A stretch of 64,000 nt of DNA from UBA952 sp044361535 (GCA_044361535.1 JBIKIQ010000013.1:1-64000); one strand, 5' to 3'; positions 35,097 to 43,998 are shown, counted from the first letter of the stretch. The notes: generated by a model not told the origin, from the sequence alone. Numbers and translations: made by a program.

Positions 35097-36389
35097 ATGG
35101 AAAGATCTTCATTAAAGGAATTGGAGGAGTGGAAAATTTCACCAACTCGAAAACCATTATTGATTTATGGAGCAAGGCAAGTTGGGAAAACTTGGTTGAT
35201 GAAGCAATTTGGAAAGAGTGAATTTAAGAATACAGTATATGTGAATTTTGAAAAAGAAATTCAGTTACGCTCTTTATTTGAACAAGATTATGAACCAACG
35301 CGAATCATCAAAGCATTAGAGACGTATTTCGCCATAGACATTAAGCCAGGTGATACGTTGGTTATTTTCGATGAAATACAAGAAGCGAAAGGTGCATTGA
35401 CCTCTTTGAAATATTTCAAGGAAGAATTGTCAGAGCAACATGTAATTGGAGCAGGATCATTGCTGGGCATAGCGGTGAAACAACAAACCTCTTTTCCTGT
35501 GGGGCAGGTTGAATTTTTGAATTTATATCCCATGAGTTTTAAGGAGTTTTTGAAGGCGACAGGAAATGAGAAGATAGCCCAAGTAATTAATGAAAAAGAT
35601 TGGTCTTTATTGACAAGCGTACGCACAAAAATCATCTCTCTCTTAAAATCATACTATTTTGTGGGAGGAATGCCCGAGGCAGTGTTATCGTTTAGTCAAA
35701 ATGAAAACTACAACCAAGTTCGTCAAATTCAAGAAGGTATTTTACAATCCTACGAGCAAGATTTTGCCAAACACGCCCCTACAGAGGTAATTCCGCGAAT
35801 TCGCATGCTTTGGAATGCAGTTGTGAGCCAATTATCGAAAGAAAACAAAAAGTTCATTTACGGTTTAATTAGGGAAGGTGCACGCGCAAAAGATTTTGAA
35901 ATAGCCTTGAACTGGTTGGAAGATTACGGCTTGGTGTATCGTGTGAAAAGAACAAAAAAAGCAAATTTTCCACTTGCCGCCTACAGTGATTTATCTGTCT
36001 TTAAACTATATGTACTTGATGTTGGTTTACTCGGAGCGCTGGGAAATATACATCCTCAAATACTTATTGAAAAAGAACTCCTTTTCAACGAATTTAAGGG
36101 CGCACTTACCGAGCAATTTGTTCTACAAGAATTAAAAGCCGGCGGACAAAAACAACTCTTTTATTGGGCGAACGATTCAGGCTCTGCAGAAATAGATTTC
36201 ATCTTCGAGAAAGAAAATACGATCATTCCGCTTGAGGTAAAAGCCAGTGAAAATCTACAATCAAAATCACTAAAAACGTTTGCTACTAAATATCCAGAAA
36301 TTCACTGTTACCGGGCTTCCTTATCTGATTTTCGCCAAGAAAGCTGGATGACGAATGTACCGTTGTATGGGGCTGGTGGATTTGGGTGA
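35097..36389 (+). CDS. AAA-family ATPase with DUF4143 domain
   Basis: 430 residues. Walker A is IYGARQVGKTWL and Walker B is TLVIFDEIQE; the sensor region has VIGAGSLLGIA. The C-terminal DUF4143 part ends with a PD-(D/E)xK-like signature (AEIDFIFEKENTIIPLEVKAS, key residues D..E-V-K). These proteins are common and patchy in Bacteroidota and their role is unproven; a nuclease-linked or defence function is often suspected. The gene stands alone behind three direct repeats, which suggests dedicated control. The C-terminus PLYGAGGFG is typical of the family. Confidence 0.85.
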   Translation: MERSSLKELEEWKISPTRKPLLIYGARQVGKTWLMKQFGKSEFKNTVYVNFEKEIQLRSLFEQDYEPTRIIKALETYFAIDIKPGDTLVIFDEIQEAKGALTSLKYFKEELSEQHVIGAGSLLGIAVKQQTSFPVGQVEFLNLYPMSFKEFLKATGNEKIAQVINEKDWSLLTSVRTKIISLLKSYYFVGGMPEAVLSFSQNENYNQVRQIQEGILQSYEQDFAKHAPTEVIPRIRMLWNAVVSQLSKENKKFIYGLIREGARAKDFEIALNWLEDYGLVYRVKRTKKANFPLAAYSDLSVFKLYVLDVGLLGALGNIHPQILIEKELLFNEFKGALTEQFVLQELKAGGQKQLFYWANDSGSAEIDFIFEKENTIIPLEVKASENLQSKSLKTFATKYPEIHCYRASLSDFRQESWMTNVPLYGAGGFG

Positions 36390-36778
36390 ATTTAGGAAAT
36401 CATCAATCGAGTTTACATGTAATAATTTGCATGAATTTTCAATTAAGACTTTAAAAAAGGAAATAAATATTAAATTCTATTATCCCTGGGACATTAAAAA
36501 ACTAAATGGGTACTTTACTCCTTGTCGCGCTGATTGAGCTTGTCGTGCTGATTGTGCTTGTCATGCTAATTGAGCGTATCCTGCTGATTGAGCCTGTCGT
36601 GCTGATTGAGCTTGTCGTGCTGATTGAGCTTGTCGAAATCAGCATTTTGATTAATACTATATCATTTTATTGATTACTTTTTCGTATATACAATACTAAG
36701 AAGTCTCTGGTTTATCAAAATTTGAGAATTCTTTCCAAGAAAAAGAAAAATAATTAGTAATATATTTATTACCTTTGT
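36390..36778. other. Intergenic stretch holding an 18-bp tandem repeat
   Basis: No convincing gene is seen. Besides the tandem repeat there is only AT-rich sequence, and a TACCTTTG box (36770-36777) that touches the start of the hicA remnant. Confidence 0.5.
36521..36637. repeat. 18-bp degenerate tandem repeat, about 6.5 copies
   Basis: The unit GAGCTTGTCGTGCTGATT recurs at 36536, 36554, 36572, 36590 and 36608, flanked by a partial copy at 36521 and a final GAGCTTGTCGAA at 36626. The end copy matches the TTCGACAAGCTC element seen again near 41.5 kb. An ATG ORF (36506-36673, 55 codons) reads through it as hydrophobic ELVVLI repeats, but the unit is a multiple of three and several frames are open, so coding is unproven. 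Confidence 0.85.
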
Positions 36779-36975
36779 ATGAAATACAATGAGCTTTTCC
36801 GACTTCTAAAAAAGGATGGTTGGATTAAATACGACAAAACGGAAGTCATGTAATAATGATACACCCATCAAAAGAAGAACAATTAACAGTTCCATATCAT
36901 GCTGGAAAAGAGGTTAAGAAAGGACTGTTGACGGCAATTTTGAAACAAGCAAACGTAAAAACAACAAAGCGATGA
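36779..36975 (+). pseudogene. hicA: hicA toxin gene, frameshifted
   Basis: The reading frame starts MKYNELFRLLKKDGWIKY, the HicA N-terminus, then runs to a premature TAA at 36851. The missing part continues in another frame as RQNGSHVIMIHPSKEEQ, including the catalytic His of G-S-H, then TVPYHAGKEVKKG and LKQANVKTTKR. Loss of one base near 36826-36829 restores a normal ~65-residue HicA, an mRNA interferase with a dsRNA-binding fold. The repaired stop overlaps hicB by ATGA. The toxin should be inactive unless the shift is a sequencing error or is bypassed. Confidence 0.88.
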
Positions 36976-37364
36976 AGAAACCAAAATTACACGTTACGAT
37001 TTTAAAAGAGAATGTCGGTTACAGCGCAACAATTGTTTCAAAAAATAAATTTATTGCATCTGAAGCAGATACATTCAATCTTTTATTAACGAATTTAGTT
37101 GAGGCCATTAATCTAACATTTGAAGAATATGGTTTTACCTATCAATTAAATGAGCTCAAATTTACGTATGATCTTGAAAGTTTTTTTGAATTTTATTCAG
37201 TAATCAACGCTAAGGCTTTATCCGAAAGAATTGGTATGAATCAGAGTTTATTAGCTCAATATATCAAAGGAATTAAAAAACCTTCTACCGCCCAAATACG
37301 AAGAATTTTAACCGGTGTACAACAAATAGGTAAAGAACTGTCAGAGGTTCAACTGTTATTTTGA
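36972..37364 (+). CDS. hicB: HicB-family antitoxin with C-terminal HTH
   Basis: 130 residues. The N-terminal half is the partly degraded RNase H-like HicB fold (VGYSATIVSKNKFIASEADTF; key GYSA), and the C-terminal half is a Xre-type helix-turn-helix (LSERIGMNQSLLAQYIKG, then KKPSTAQIRRI). HicB binds and neutralises HicA and represses the operon. Here it is intact while the toxin is broken, the order in which decay can be tolerated. The start overlaps the hicA stop by ATGA. Confidence 0.88.
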   Translation: MKKPKLHVTILKENVGYSATIVSKNKFIASEADTFNLLLTNLVEAINLTFEEYGFTYQLNELKFTYDLESFFEFYSVINAKALSERIGMNQSLLAQYIKGIKKPSTAQIRRILTGVQQIGKELSEVQLLF

Positions 37365-37486
37365 ATACATATTTCTTCAATGGAAAATGTATCTGGCATA
37401 TCCTCAAGCGTTCAAAACCCTTAATTTTAATGAGCATGCAATTTTGATTTAATCCAAAAACACTAAATATCATTGCCAAGAAGGAC

Positions 37487-38308
37487 TTAATTCAAAATTT
37501 GATTGCCATTTTCATTTAAGCGATTAATTCTACCTTCAATGGCGGTTTCTTTTTGAAATTTATACCCCATTTTCAGTAATGATTCTAAAAGCAAATCAAA
37601 ATTTAGCCTCAAGTTTTTAATCTGTTTTTCTGAAATTTCAATAGTATTATAGCTTTCTTCGGTTTCAAATTGAAATTCTAATAATCTTTTCTCTGAAGAA
37701 CCATCTGTAATTGTTAGTAATACCAATTTAGAAATGTGACTTTTTACTATTTCAATAGAACCTTTTGAATCAGGATCATCAACTTTAATAAAATCCTTAG
37801 AAATTACAATTTTATCAAAAAGGGAATAGCGTATTTTTTTAAAGGCTTTTATATAGACAAACAATGCTATCATACTGACTAACATAACTATCCAAATTAA
37901 TTGAAAAGCGAAAGAAATTATCAGTAATCCTGTGAAAAATAATAATCCTGAAAGAATAATTGATAAATCCAAATTCAATGGGGTAGTGAGCTCAATACTA
38001 TCAATATTCTCTTTAACAAATAATGAATTATTTTTTTTCTGTTTTTTATAAAATAGAAACAGTCCAATACCTGAAAATGAAATAATTACAGCAATTAACC
38101 AATGAACATATACGCTGATTAATGCTGAAATCATAATAAAAATCATATATGATAGAGGAATACCAATAAATACCATAAATATGGATTTTAGATATCCATT
38201 TTTTTCATAATATCTATCTATTGACTGTCTTAATTCATAATCTGAATCATTGTGACGTTTTGCATTTTCTCTTTTTGCGTCAAGTTTTTGTTTGGATATA
38301 TTGTCCAT
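37487..38308 (-). CDS. Membrane protein of unknown function
   Basis: 273 residues with a charged N-terminus, two pairs of membrane helices (about residues 40-85 and 115-155) and a cytosolic-type C-terminal domain of ~110 residues. No family recognised. It is the last of a cluster of small membrane proteins transcribed leftward; the next gene upstream ends 3 bp before its start. Confidence 0.6.
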   Translation of the reverse strand: MDNISKQKLDAKRENAKRHNDSDYELRQSIDRYYEKNGYLKSIFMVFIGIPLSYMIFIMISALISVYVHWLIAVIISFSGIGLFLFYKKQKKNNSLFVKENIDSIELTTPLNLDLSIILSGLLFFTGLLIISFAFQLIWIVMLVSMIALFVYIKAFKKIRYSLFDKIVISKDFIKVDDPDSKGSIEIVKSHISKLVLLTITDGSSEKRLLEFQFETEESYNTIEISEKQIKNLRLNFDLLLESLLKMGYKFQKETAIEGRINRLNENGNQILN

Positions 38309-38311
38309 AGC

Positions 38312-38914
38312 TTATTTTATAGGAGATATAAAGAAGTTGATTTGCTCACTGAACTCTTTAGAAAATGGGGTGTCAATGTCAAAGATCTCATCTTGTAATG
38401 TCTTAATACGAATACCAAAGTTGAGACTATTTAGAACGCCAAATCCACCTGCATCTCCCTGTACAATTGGTTCTGCAGATTTAATAGTTGCAATTGGTAT
38501 GTCAAAATGGTATACATTAATACCGTTTAATACGATATCAATCCCTTGTCGAGGGTAATTTTTATATACCTCTGAAATATCGTAATTTGTTCTATGAACT
38601 TGAATTGATGAATTAAAATTAACGACTCTTACTATTGAGTCAGATACGGCAAGCAGAGAATATCCACCGTAAGATCCCATACTGAAATTATTTTGTTGAA
38701 AAAATGGATCCTTTTCTAATGTCGTTTTTTTCCATTTATCCAGCATTCCAGCATTTTTTATACTTTTATAAGCCAGCCAATTTATGAAAATTAACGAGGC
38801 TATTCCAAAATAGAGATTAAGAGCTAAAGGTATTAAACAAAGAATGTTTGCAATAAAAAATAATAGCACTTTTGCCCATGTAGGTATGGTTGAATTAGAG
38901 TAAAGAATTTTCAT
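38312..38914 (-). CDS. Membrane-anchored protein, paralogue of the gene at 39411
   Basis: 200 residues starting MKILYSNSTIPTWAKVLLFF: two N-terminal helices, then a soluble domain with KWKKTTLEKDPFF, VHRTNYDISEVYKNYP and FGIRIKTLQDEIFDIDTPF. The same blocks occur in the protein at 39411-40007, so the two genes come from one duplication. PH-like folding of the soluble part is conceivable but not shown. Function unknown. Confidence 0.6.
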   Translation of the reverse strand: MKILYSNSTIPTWAKVLLFFIANILCLIPLALNLYFGIASLIFINWLAYKSIKNAGMLDKWKKTTLEKDPFFQQNNFSMGSYGGYSLLAVSDSIVRVVNFNSSIQVHRTNYDISEVYKNYPRQGIDIVLNGINVYHFDIPIATIKSAEPIVQGDAGGFGVLNSLNFGIRIKTLQDEIFDIDTPFSKEFSEQINFFISPIK

Positions 38915-38941
38915 TTAAGATATTTTAAGTTAGATGTAATT

Positions 38942-39403
38942 TTAGAGTAAACTATTCAAATTTTTCTTTTCCTCCATGCGTTTCAAAATTAAACCTGTAA
39001 TTATCGCATATGGAACAGTAAGCCAACCAAAGAAAAGTAAACTAAAAAAAGACAATAAGAAAGCCCCGCCAAATATAAGTAGAATATTTGCAGGTGGCTC
39101 ACCAAAAGAATCAGTGCAATTCCCTGTCGTCCAATAACATATATTGTAACCAATACCAAGTAAAAGAAAAGTTAAGTAGTGTGATATGGTACCAGTTAAA
39201 ATCCCAGTTACAATTACTCTTGTTTTGGTCAATTTACCTTTAATTATTAATTTCCAAAAAAGACCTCCAATTAGAAACGCGGAAATTGGCGCTGCAATTA
39301 AAACAACACTATAACCATCTCCAATTGCTGTTAATGCAAGAAAAACTCCAACAATCAAGCCGAGCAAAGCATTTAGTAGACCATATTTTAACCAAGCTTG
39401 CAT
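38942..39403 (-). CDS. Small polytopic membrane protein
   Basis: 153 residues with four to five hydrophobic segments and few charged residues apart from the ends. No family recognised. It lies between the two paralogous membrane-anchored proteins, with gaps of 27 and 7 bp, suggesting one operon. Confidence 0.6.
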   Translation of the reverse strand: MQAWLKYGLLNALLGLIVGVFLALTAIGDGYSVVLIAAPISAFLIGGLFWKLIIKGKLTKTRVIVTGILTGTISHYLTFLLLGIGYNICYWTTGNCTDSFGEPPANILLIFGGAFLLSFFSLLFFGWLTVPYAIITGLILKRMEEKKNLNSLL

Positions 39404-39410
39404 ATTAATT

Positions 39411-40007
39411 TCAAGATCGGTTTAAAAATTTATTAATCTCATCGAAAAATTCTTTTTGAAAGGGAGTATCCACGTCGTAAATATCTCCAGACAAAGTTTG
39501 TATGCGAATCCCGAACTTCATTCCCTTTGCAAGAAATGGCCAACCGGCATCACCTTGGTTGATAAATGATACTTCTTTTAATTCCGAAATGGGTATATCT
39601 AAATAATACAAATGATATCCATTTAAATCAATTTCTAATCCATTTTTTGGGTATTTTTTATATATTTCATAAATTTTATAAGTCCTTCGATTTATATAAA
39701 TTGTAGGATTAATATTTACAATTCTCAAAACTGTTTGAGATACAGCAATAAAACTATAAAGACCGTTTCCAGCCAAAGTAAAACTTCCTTCTTTAAAAAA
39801 AGGGTCTGATTTTAACGTTGTTATTTTCCATTTATCAATTTTTTCCAAAAACCTAAAATAAAGAAAGGGAATTGAATTAAACAAAACAAACGCAATTAAT
39901 CCCACATAAAGTCCACCTCCAAATGAAATTAGTGAAATAAAAATCGTAATTGAATAAATTAATACTTTTGTCCATGAAGGGACTTTTTTTGAAGTTAAGA
40001 TTTTCAT
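39411..40007 (-). CDS. Membrane-anchored protein, paralogue of the gene at 38312
   Basis: 198 residues from the ATG at 40007 (MKILTSKKVPSWTKVLIYS); the longer reading from 40058 adds 17 residues and would overlap the upstream gene. Two membrane helices precede a soluble domain with KWKITTLKSDPFF, INRRTYKIYEIYKKYP and FGIRIQTLSGDIYDVDTPF, mirroring the paralogue. Function unknown. Confidence 0.6.
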   Translation of the reverse strand: MKILTSKKVPSWTKVLIYSITIFISLISFGGGLYVGLIAFVLFNSIPFLYFRFLEKIDKWKITTLKSDPFFKEGSFTLAGNGLYSFIAVSQTVLRIVNINPTIYINRRTYKIYEIYKKYPKNGLEIDLNGYHLYYLDIPISELKEVSFINQGDAGWPFLAKGMKFGIRIQTLSGDIYDVDTPFQKEFFDEINKFLNRS

Positions 40008-40038
40008 AGAAATTTGGATTGTTAAATTAATATTTGAT

Positions 40039-41340
40039 TTACTCCTTATTCTTCTCAATTATTTCTAAAATATCTTTGTCATTTTTGAGGGATTCGTCTG
40101 CATATTTTGACGCTCTTTTATTTATTCTAACAGCCTCAATAACAAATTCTTTATCCTTTTTTAAAGATAAATCTGCATATTGAAAAGCATCAATTTTTTT
40201 ACGAATTGCCATTAGCACAACCTCCTTGTCTTTCTTTAAACTCAAATCAGCAAATTTCAATGAATAAGGATTTTCCTTAACAGCAGTTAATACTATTTCT
40301 CGATCTTTTTTTAAACTTTTATCTACAAATTCCAAAGCTTCTCCATTTTCTTTTACTGCTAATAGAACAACTTTTTTGTCTTTTCTGAAATTTTTGTAGG
40401 CAAATTCTTAAGCATCACCCGATTTATTAACGGCTAATAAAACAATATCCAAATCTTTTTTCAAAGATGAATGAGCGTATTTTAGAGCGCCACCAGCATC
40501 ATTTAATGCAATTTTGACAAGCTCTTTATCTTTCTTCTCTGAATTGGTCAAAAACTCAAGAACATACCCATTTGTAGTTAATAACATAATTACGTTATTT
40601 CGATTTTTTAAAACAGATTTGTCGATGAATTTAAATAAATCAACATCAAAATACAATGCAGTGGAAATTAAATCCATATCCCCACGAAGCGAAATATCAA
40701 TATATTCAAAATTATTTCCATTTCTTTCTACTGCAAGTGTTGCTATATCTTTATCCTTTTTCAAATTTTCATCTACATACTCAAATAAAGGCTCCATTTC
40801 ATCCGTTTGTCCATTCAAAGCTTCCAACACTACTTCCTTATCAGCTCTCAAGGTTCTGTCGGCATAAATAAAACTATTTGGATTAATCTGAATTGCCTTC
40901 ATTACAAATTCTTTATCTTGTTGTAAGGTGATATCTGCATATTCCAAAGACGAATAATCAAAATTTCCAATAACTTCCATATAATCTCTGTCACCAGATA
41001 GTGCAGCTAAGATAATTTCTTTGTCCCTAAACAAAATTGGATCAACATCATCCAATATATTATATCTATAGTCATAATCATCCTGATAGGCTTTAATTGC
41101 GGCAAGTACAACTTCTTTATCTTGTTTCAATGGATTAGAAACATCTTTAAAAGATGATTTGCAATTTGATACGGCTATCATTGCAATTTCCTTATCTGCA
41201 CGAAAATTTTCGGGTAATAATTTAAAATTACATGGCTCATCTTGAGTATAACTTAATGCAGTCGCTCGATCATTAATTTTCTGAGAAAATAAGGTTACAC
41301 TTAAGAAAAACACCAATACTGAAATAATATTTTTTTTCAT
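40039..41340 (-). pseudogene. Secreted DUF4116-repeat protein split by an in-frame stop
   Basis: A signal peptide (MKKNIISVLVFFLSVTLFSQ) precedes at least ten DUF4116-type repeats of the form F-x-Y-A-D-x-S-L-K-K-D-K-E-x-V-L-x-A-V. At 40408-40410 a TAA interrupts one repeat (SGDA, stop, EFAYKNFRKDKKVV); the same frame then continues through four more repeats to the real stop at 40039. Leu (TTA) at that place would fit, so a T-to-A change explains it. Upstream 310 residues remain translatable; a 98-residue downstream ORF starts at 40335. DUF4116 proteins have no established function. It could also be a sequencing error. Confidence 0.85.
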
Positions 41341-41511
41341 TGTGAATAAATTGTAAAAGTTAGAATTTTACAAAGTTATTACAATAAAGATAAAAACAAA
41401 ATACTAGTTTGAAATCAACTAATAAAGAGGTGATTAGAAAAAAAAATACACTTAAAGTTGAACGTTTTAAAAAAGGATAAAATGTCCTGAAAAGTGGTGG
41501 AAACGCAGTTT

Positions 41512-41735
41512 CGACAAGCTCAACTTGCTCCGTTTCTTTTTACAGAAGTTAATAATTACGGAAAATACTATACTTTCTGAAAGTCTTTGATGAAATACTC
41601 TTTTCAGAACACGACAAGCTCAACTTGCTCCGTTTCTTTTAATAGACCCTGGTTAAAAAAAAACTACCTTTTTTGAGTGTCTTTAAATTACGCTCGAAGT
41701 ACAACTGCCAAGGCTTGCTCAACTTGCTCCGTTTG
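41512..41735. repeat. Three-copy repeat with ~100-bp period
   Basis: A 29-bp block starting CGACAAGCTCAACTTGCTCC occurs identically at 41512-41540 and 41612-41640. Its core GCTCAACTTGCTCCGTTT recurs at 41717-41734. The spacing is 100 and 99 bp, and the sequence between is loosely similar. The CGACAAGCTC part is shared with the tandem repeat at 36.5 kb. Confidence 0.8.
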
Positions 41736-41775
41736 ATTATAATCAAGAATTTACAAGAAAAAAGTTCCTTAAAAC

Positions 41776-41807
41776 AAAAATTCCGATTGCAAAAACAACC
41801 GGGATTT
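41776..41807 (-). terminator. Terminator-like hairpin, degenerate copy
   Basis: AAATTCCG and CGGGATTT flank the loop ATTGCAAAAACAAC, with one G-T pair. The block from CGATTGC to CGGGATTT is identical to the terminator at 42697-42730. It follows the FISUMP gene by about 64 bp. Confidence 0.55.
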
Positions 41808-41870
41808 ATAATTAAAAATACTCAATGCCATTTTATTCAGCTTAGAATATAAAATTCAAATACTATAAAT

Positions 41871-42632
41871 TCAATCTTTAATACAACGTAAATACAAGCC
41901 ATCACCTACATTGGTTGAACCTAAACTAACTCCTTTTCTTATATGATCTAAGCCTAGATTTAAAATTACCATTTCCCCATTATAGTTATCTTTTACTTGT
42001 GTATTAGACCACCAAAAACCATCATGTAATAATCCACAAGGACCGGCCCATGCCTCTCCGCTTCCACAATAGCCATAAAACCCAGGCCAAAATCGATAAC
42101 TCCCAGGCAAAGCATTGAAACCAAATTCATCCGTACCATTTCCTGGTTTATATTGATCAACATATTGCCCATTAATTTCAACTGGGTCTAAATAATCTGT
42201 CCACCCAGTCTTTGATTTTAGTTTTTCACCCGCAATTTCTTCACCACCTAGTTCTTTAATTAAACTTTGCCATTCTTCTTTAGATGGAACATGCCAGCCT
42301 TCTGGAGCAATTCCTCGTGGATCTGAAACAGCATGAAAATTATACAAAACCCCATATTTTTTTAAATTTGATTTGGCTCCATCATAATAACACCAAGCAG
42401 GCTTGCCTTCTTTACCAGCTTTTTCCCATTCTTCATCCGTCATTACTTGTGGAATTGGATCACCATTTCTAAACTTTGTTACATTTAAATTTTCAGCTAA
42501 CCAAGTTTGATTACCGATAACTACAGTTTTATAATTTTTGTTGTTTCTCTTGTCTAAAAAAGATCCATTAACTTGAGACGATATATAAAATATATTGAAT
42601 ACACAAACCAATATTAAAAATTGCTTTTTCAT
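41871..42632 (-). CDS. Secreted FISUMP-domain protein
   Basis: 253 residues from the ATG at 42632 (MKKQFLILVCVFNIFYISSQ, a signal peptide); the longer reading from 42719 would run into the upstream terminator. The domain shows VIGNQTWLAENLNVTKFRNG, APEGWHVPSKEEWQ, FNALPGSYRFWPGFYG and the final LYLRCIKD. It is a paralogue of the FISUMP part of the gene at 21.1 kb, without the C-terminal repeats. It may be a surface protein; no T9SS sorting domain is present. Confidence 0.8.
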   Translation of the reverse strand: MKKQFLILVCVFNIFYISSQVNGSFLDKRNNKNYKTVVIGNQTWLAENLNVTKFRNGDPIPQVMTDEEWEKAGKEGKPAWCYYDGAKSNLKKYGVLYNFHAVSDPRGIAPEGWHVPSKEEWQSLIKELGGEEIAGEKLKSKTGWTDYLDPVEINGQYVDQYKPGNGTDEFGFNALPGSYRFWPGFYGYCGSGEAWAGPCGLLHDGFWWSNTQVKDNYNGEMVILNLGLDHIRKGVSLGSTNVGDGLYLRCIKD

Positions 42633-42696
42633 CATAAAAGAATTAATTGTTACTATAAAATCAAATGCAAAATAAGTAATTAAAGACCATAAAAAC

Positions 42697-42730
42697 AAAA
42701 ATCCCGATTGCAAAAACAACCGGGATTTTT
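42697..42730 (-). terminator. Intrinsic terminator of the propeller gene
   Basis: AAAAATCCCG (42697-42706) pairs perfectly with CGGGATTTTT (42721-42730) around a 14-nt loop, 18 bp after the propeller gene stop. The A/T flanks make it functional on either strand. Confidence 0.85.
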
Positions 42731-42747
42731 GGTAGTAGAAGTCAAAC

Positions 42748-43998
42748 TTATCTCTTTACAAAAGAAACTTTATTTCCTTCAACTTCAAGAAAATACATAC
42801 CTGAATTTAGGTTGCTTACTTCAATTTTATTCAAATCACTCGTTACTAATACTTTTCCTTGCAAGTCCAAAACTCGTTTCGTTCCTTCAATATTGACATT
42901 CAAAAAGTCAGTGGTTGGATTGGGATATACAGTAATGTTGGAAGCTAATTCATTCAGATTTGCCGATGTTGAACGAACATCAAAAACAATTGTCCCAGGT
43001 GAAACACCCACGTTAAAGCTGGCTAATTCAGTATTTGATGCATTAAAAATATGAACGTTTCCGAATGAAAAGAAATCAGTTTCACTCGCAAATAAGTGAC
43101 CCGAAACCGGTTCCTGTGCCAATTCATAATAATTCAACGTATGACCACTTACCGGGCCAACAGGGTTCATCAAATTAATATCAAATTCATTTAAAGTTGT
43201 TTCCATTGAAATTTGATAAACCAATTTATCGTCTCTTAATGCAGAAGTTCCACAACCAGTAGATGCTGTTGCAATATTTACTGTAGAATTTGAAGATCCA
43301 TCCAAAGCCACTTTTGAAATGGAAGCACCCGACCAATCTTTATTATTTACGGAATACAAAAATGAACCAACTTTCACTAAGTTGTCTGGGTTTTTTCCAT
43401 CCGGACCTAGATCAATTTCATTTCCGTAGGTCAAGGCATTTAAATCCAACTTCCCGATGATTCCCTTTTCATTGCCCCACTCATAGCCGTTATTCACAGC
43501 GATAAAAGCTGAAGACCCATCCATTACAATGTTTTGTGTTGCCCATTTCGGTCCTTGAATCGTGTCGATTGCAGCAATTAATGTCATATTTGTAGCGTCA
43601 TACACGTGTAAATAGGAATCATACGTTGTCAAATACTCACCGCGTGTAGCAACTAATTTATTTTGATAGATTCCTAAATTTCTAACTCCCGGACAAGAAA
43701 CAGCTGAAATTTCTTGGTGTGAATTCAAATTCATTTTGTAGATTTTTGAATCTGCCGCAACGTAATAGAAGTTTCCATCAATAATCAGATCAGATGCAAA
43801 GCGCATCCCTTCTAACGTATCAACCACTGAATACGCTTGTGAAATCGGATCATACTTTCCGATAGTAACAGGCTCAAGAATTTGATTGGTTTGATAATCA
43901 AAATAGCCCTCATTTAAAATGATCGCTTGGTGTAAATAATTTTGTGCTTGTGAAAACACGGAAAGGAATAATCCTGCTGATAGTAATACCTTTTTCAT
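42748..43998 (-). CDS. T9SS-sorted beta-propeller protein under B12 control (BtuG-like candidate)
   Basis: 416 residues: a signal peptide (MKKVLLSAGLFLSVFSQAQ), about 310 residues of YncE/DUF5074-like propeller repeats (ILNEGYFDYQTNQ, FYYVAADSKIYKMNLNSHQE, FLYSVNNKDWSGASISKV), and a type A sorting domain (VYPNPTTDFLNVNIEG to SFVKR). The NEG-type start and the upstream cobalamin riboswitch match the surface propellers that accompany BtuB in Bacteroidota; in Bacteroides BtuG, such a lipoprotein binds B12 very tightly. Here the protein would be exported by the T9SS rather than lipid-anchored. It is a single-gene unit and no BtuB transporter lies in the window. The B12-binding role is inference. 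Confidence 0.8.
   Translation of the reverse strand: MKKVLLSAGLFLSVFSQAQNYLHQAIILNEGYFDYQTNQILEPVTIGKYDPISQAYSVVDTLEGMRFASDLIIDGNFYYVAADSKIYKMNLNSHQEISAVSCPGVRNLGIYQNKLVATRGEYLTTYDSYLHVYDATNMTLIAAIDTIQGPKWATQNIVMDGSSAFIAVNNGYEWGNEKGIIGKLDLNALTYGNEIDLGPDGKNPDNLVKVGSFLYSVNNKDWSGASISKVALDGSSNSTVNIATASTGCGTSALRDDKLVYQISMETTLNEFDINLMNPVGPVSGHTLNYYELAQEPVSGHLFASETDFFSFGNVHIFNASNTELASFNVGVSPGTIVFDVRSTSANLNELASNITVYPNPTTDFLNVNIEGTKRVLDLQGKVLVTSDLNKIEVSNLNSGMYFLEVEGNKVSFVKR

Larger units (their letters stand above)
41341..41870. other. Intergenic region with ~100-bp tandem repeats and a terminator-like copy
   Basis: No ORF of interest. It contains three repeat units (41512-41735) and a hairpin copy at 41776-41807; the remainder is AT-rich. 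Confidence 0.6.

Noticed and set aside
36521..36637. CRISPR array
   Set aside because: Units are directly adjacent without spacers, and no cas gene is present.
36506..36673. Membrane peptide gene across the 18-bp repeat
   Set aside because: The repeat unit is a multiple of three, so open frames arise on both strands by default; there is no promoter, so it is kept only as a repeat.
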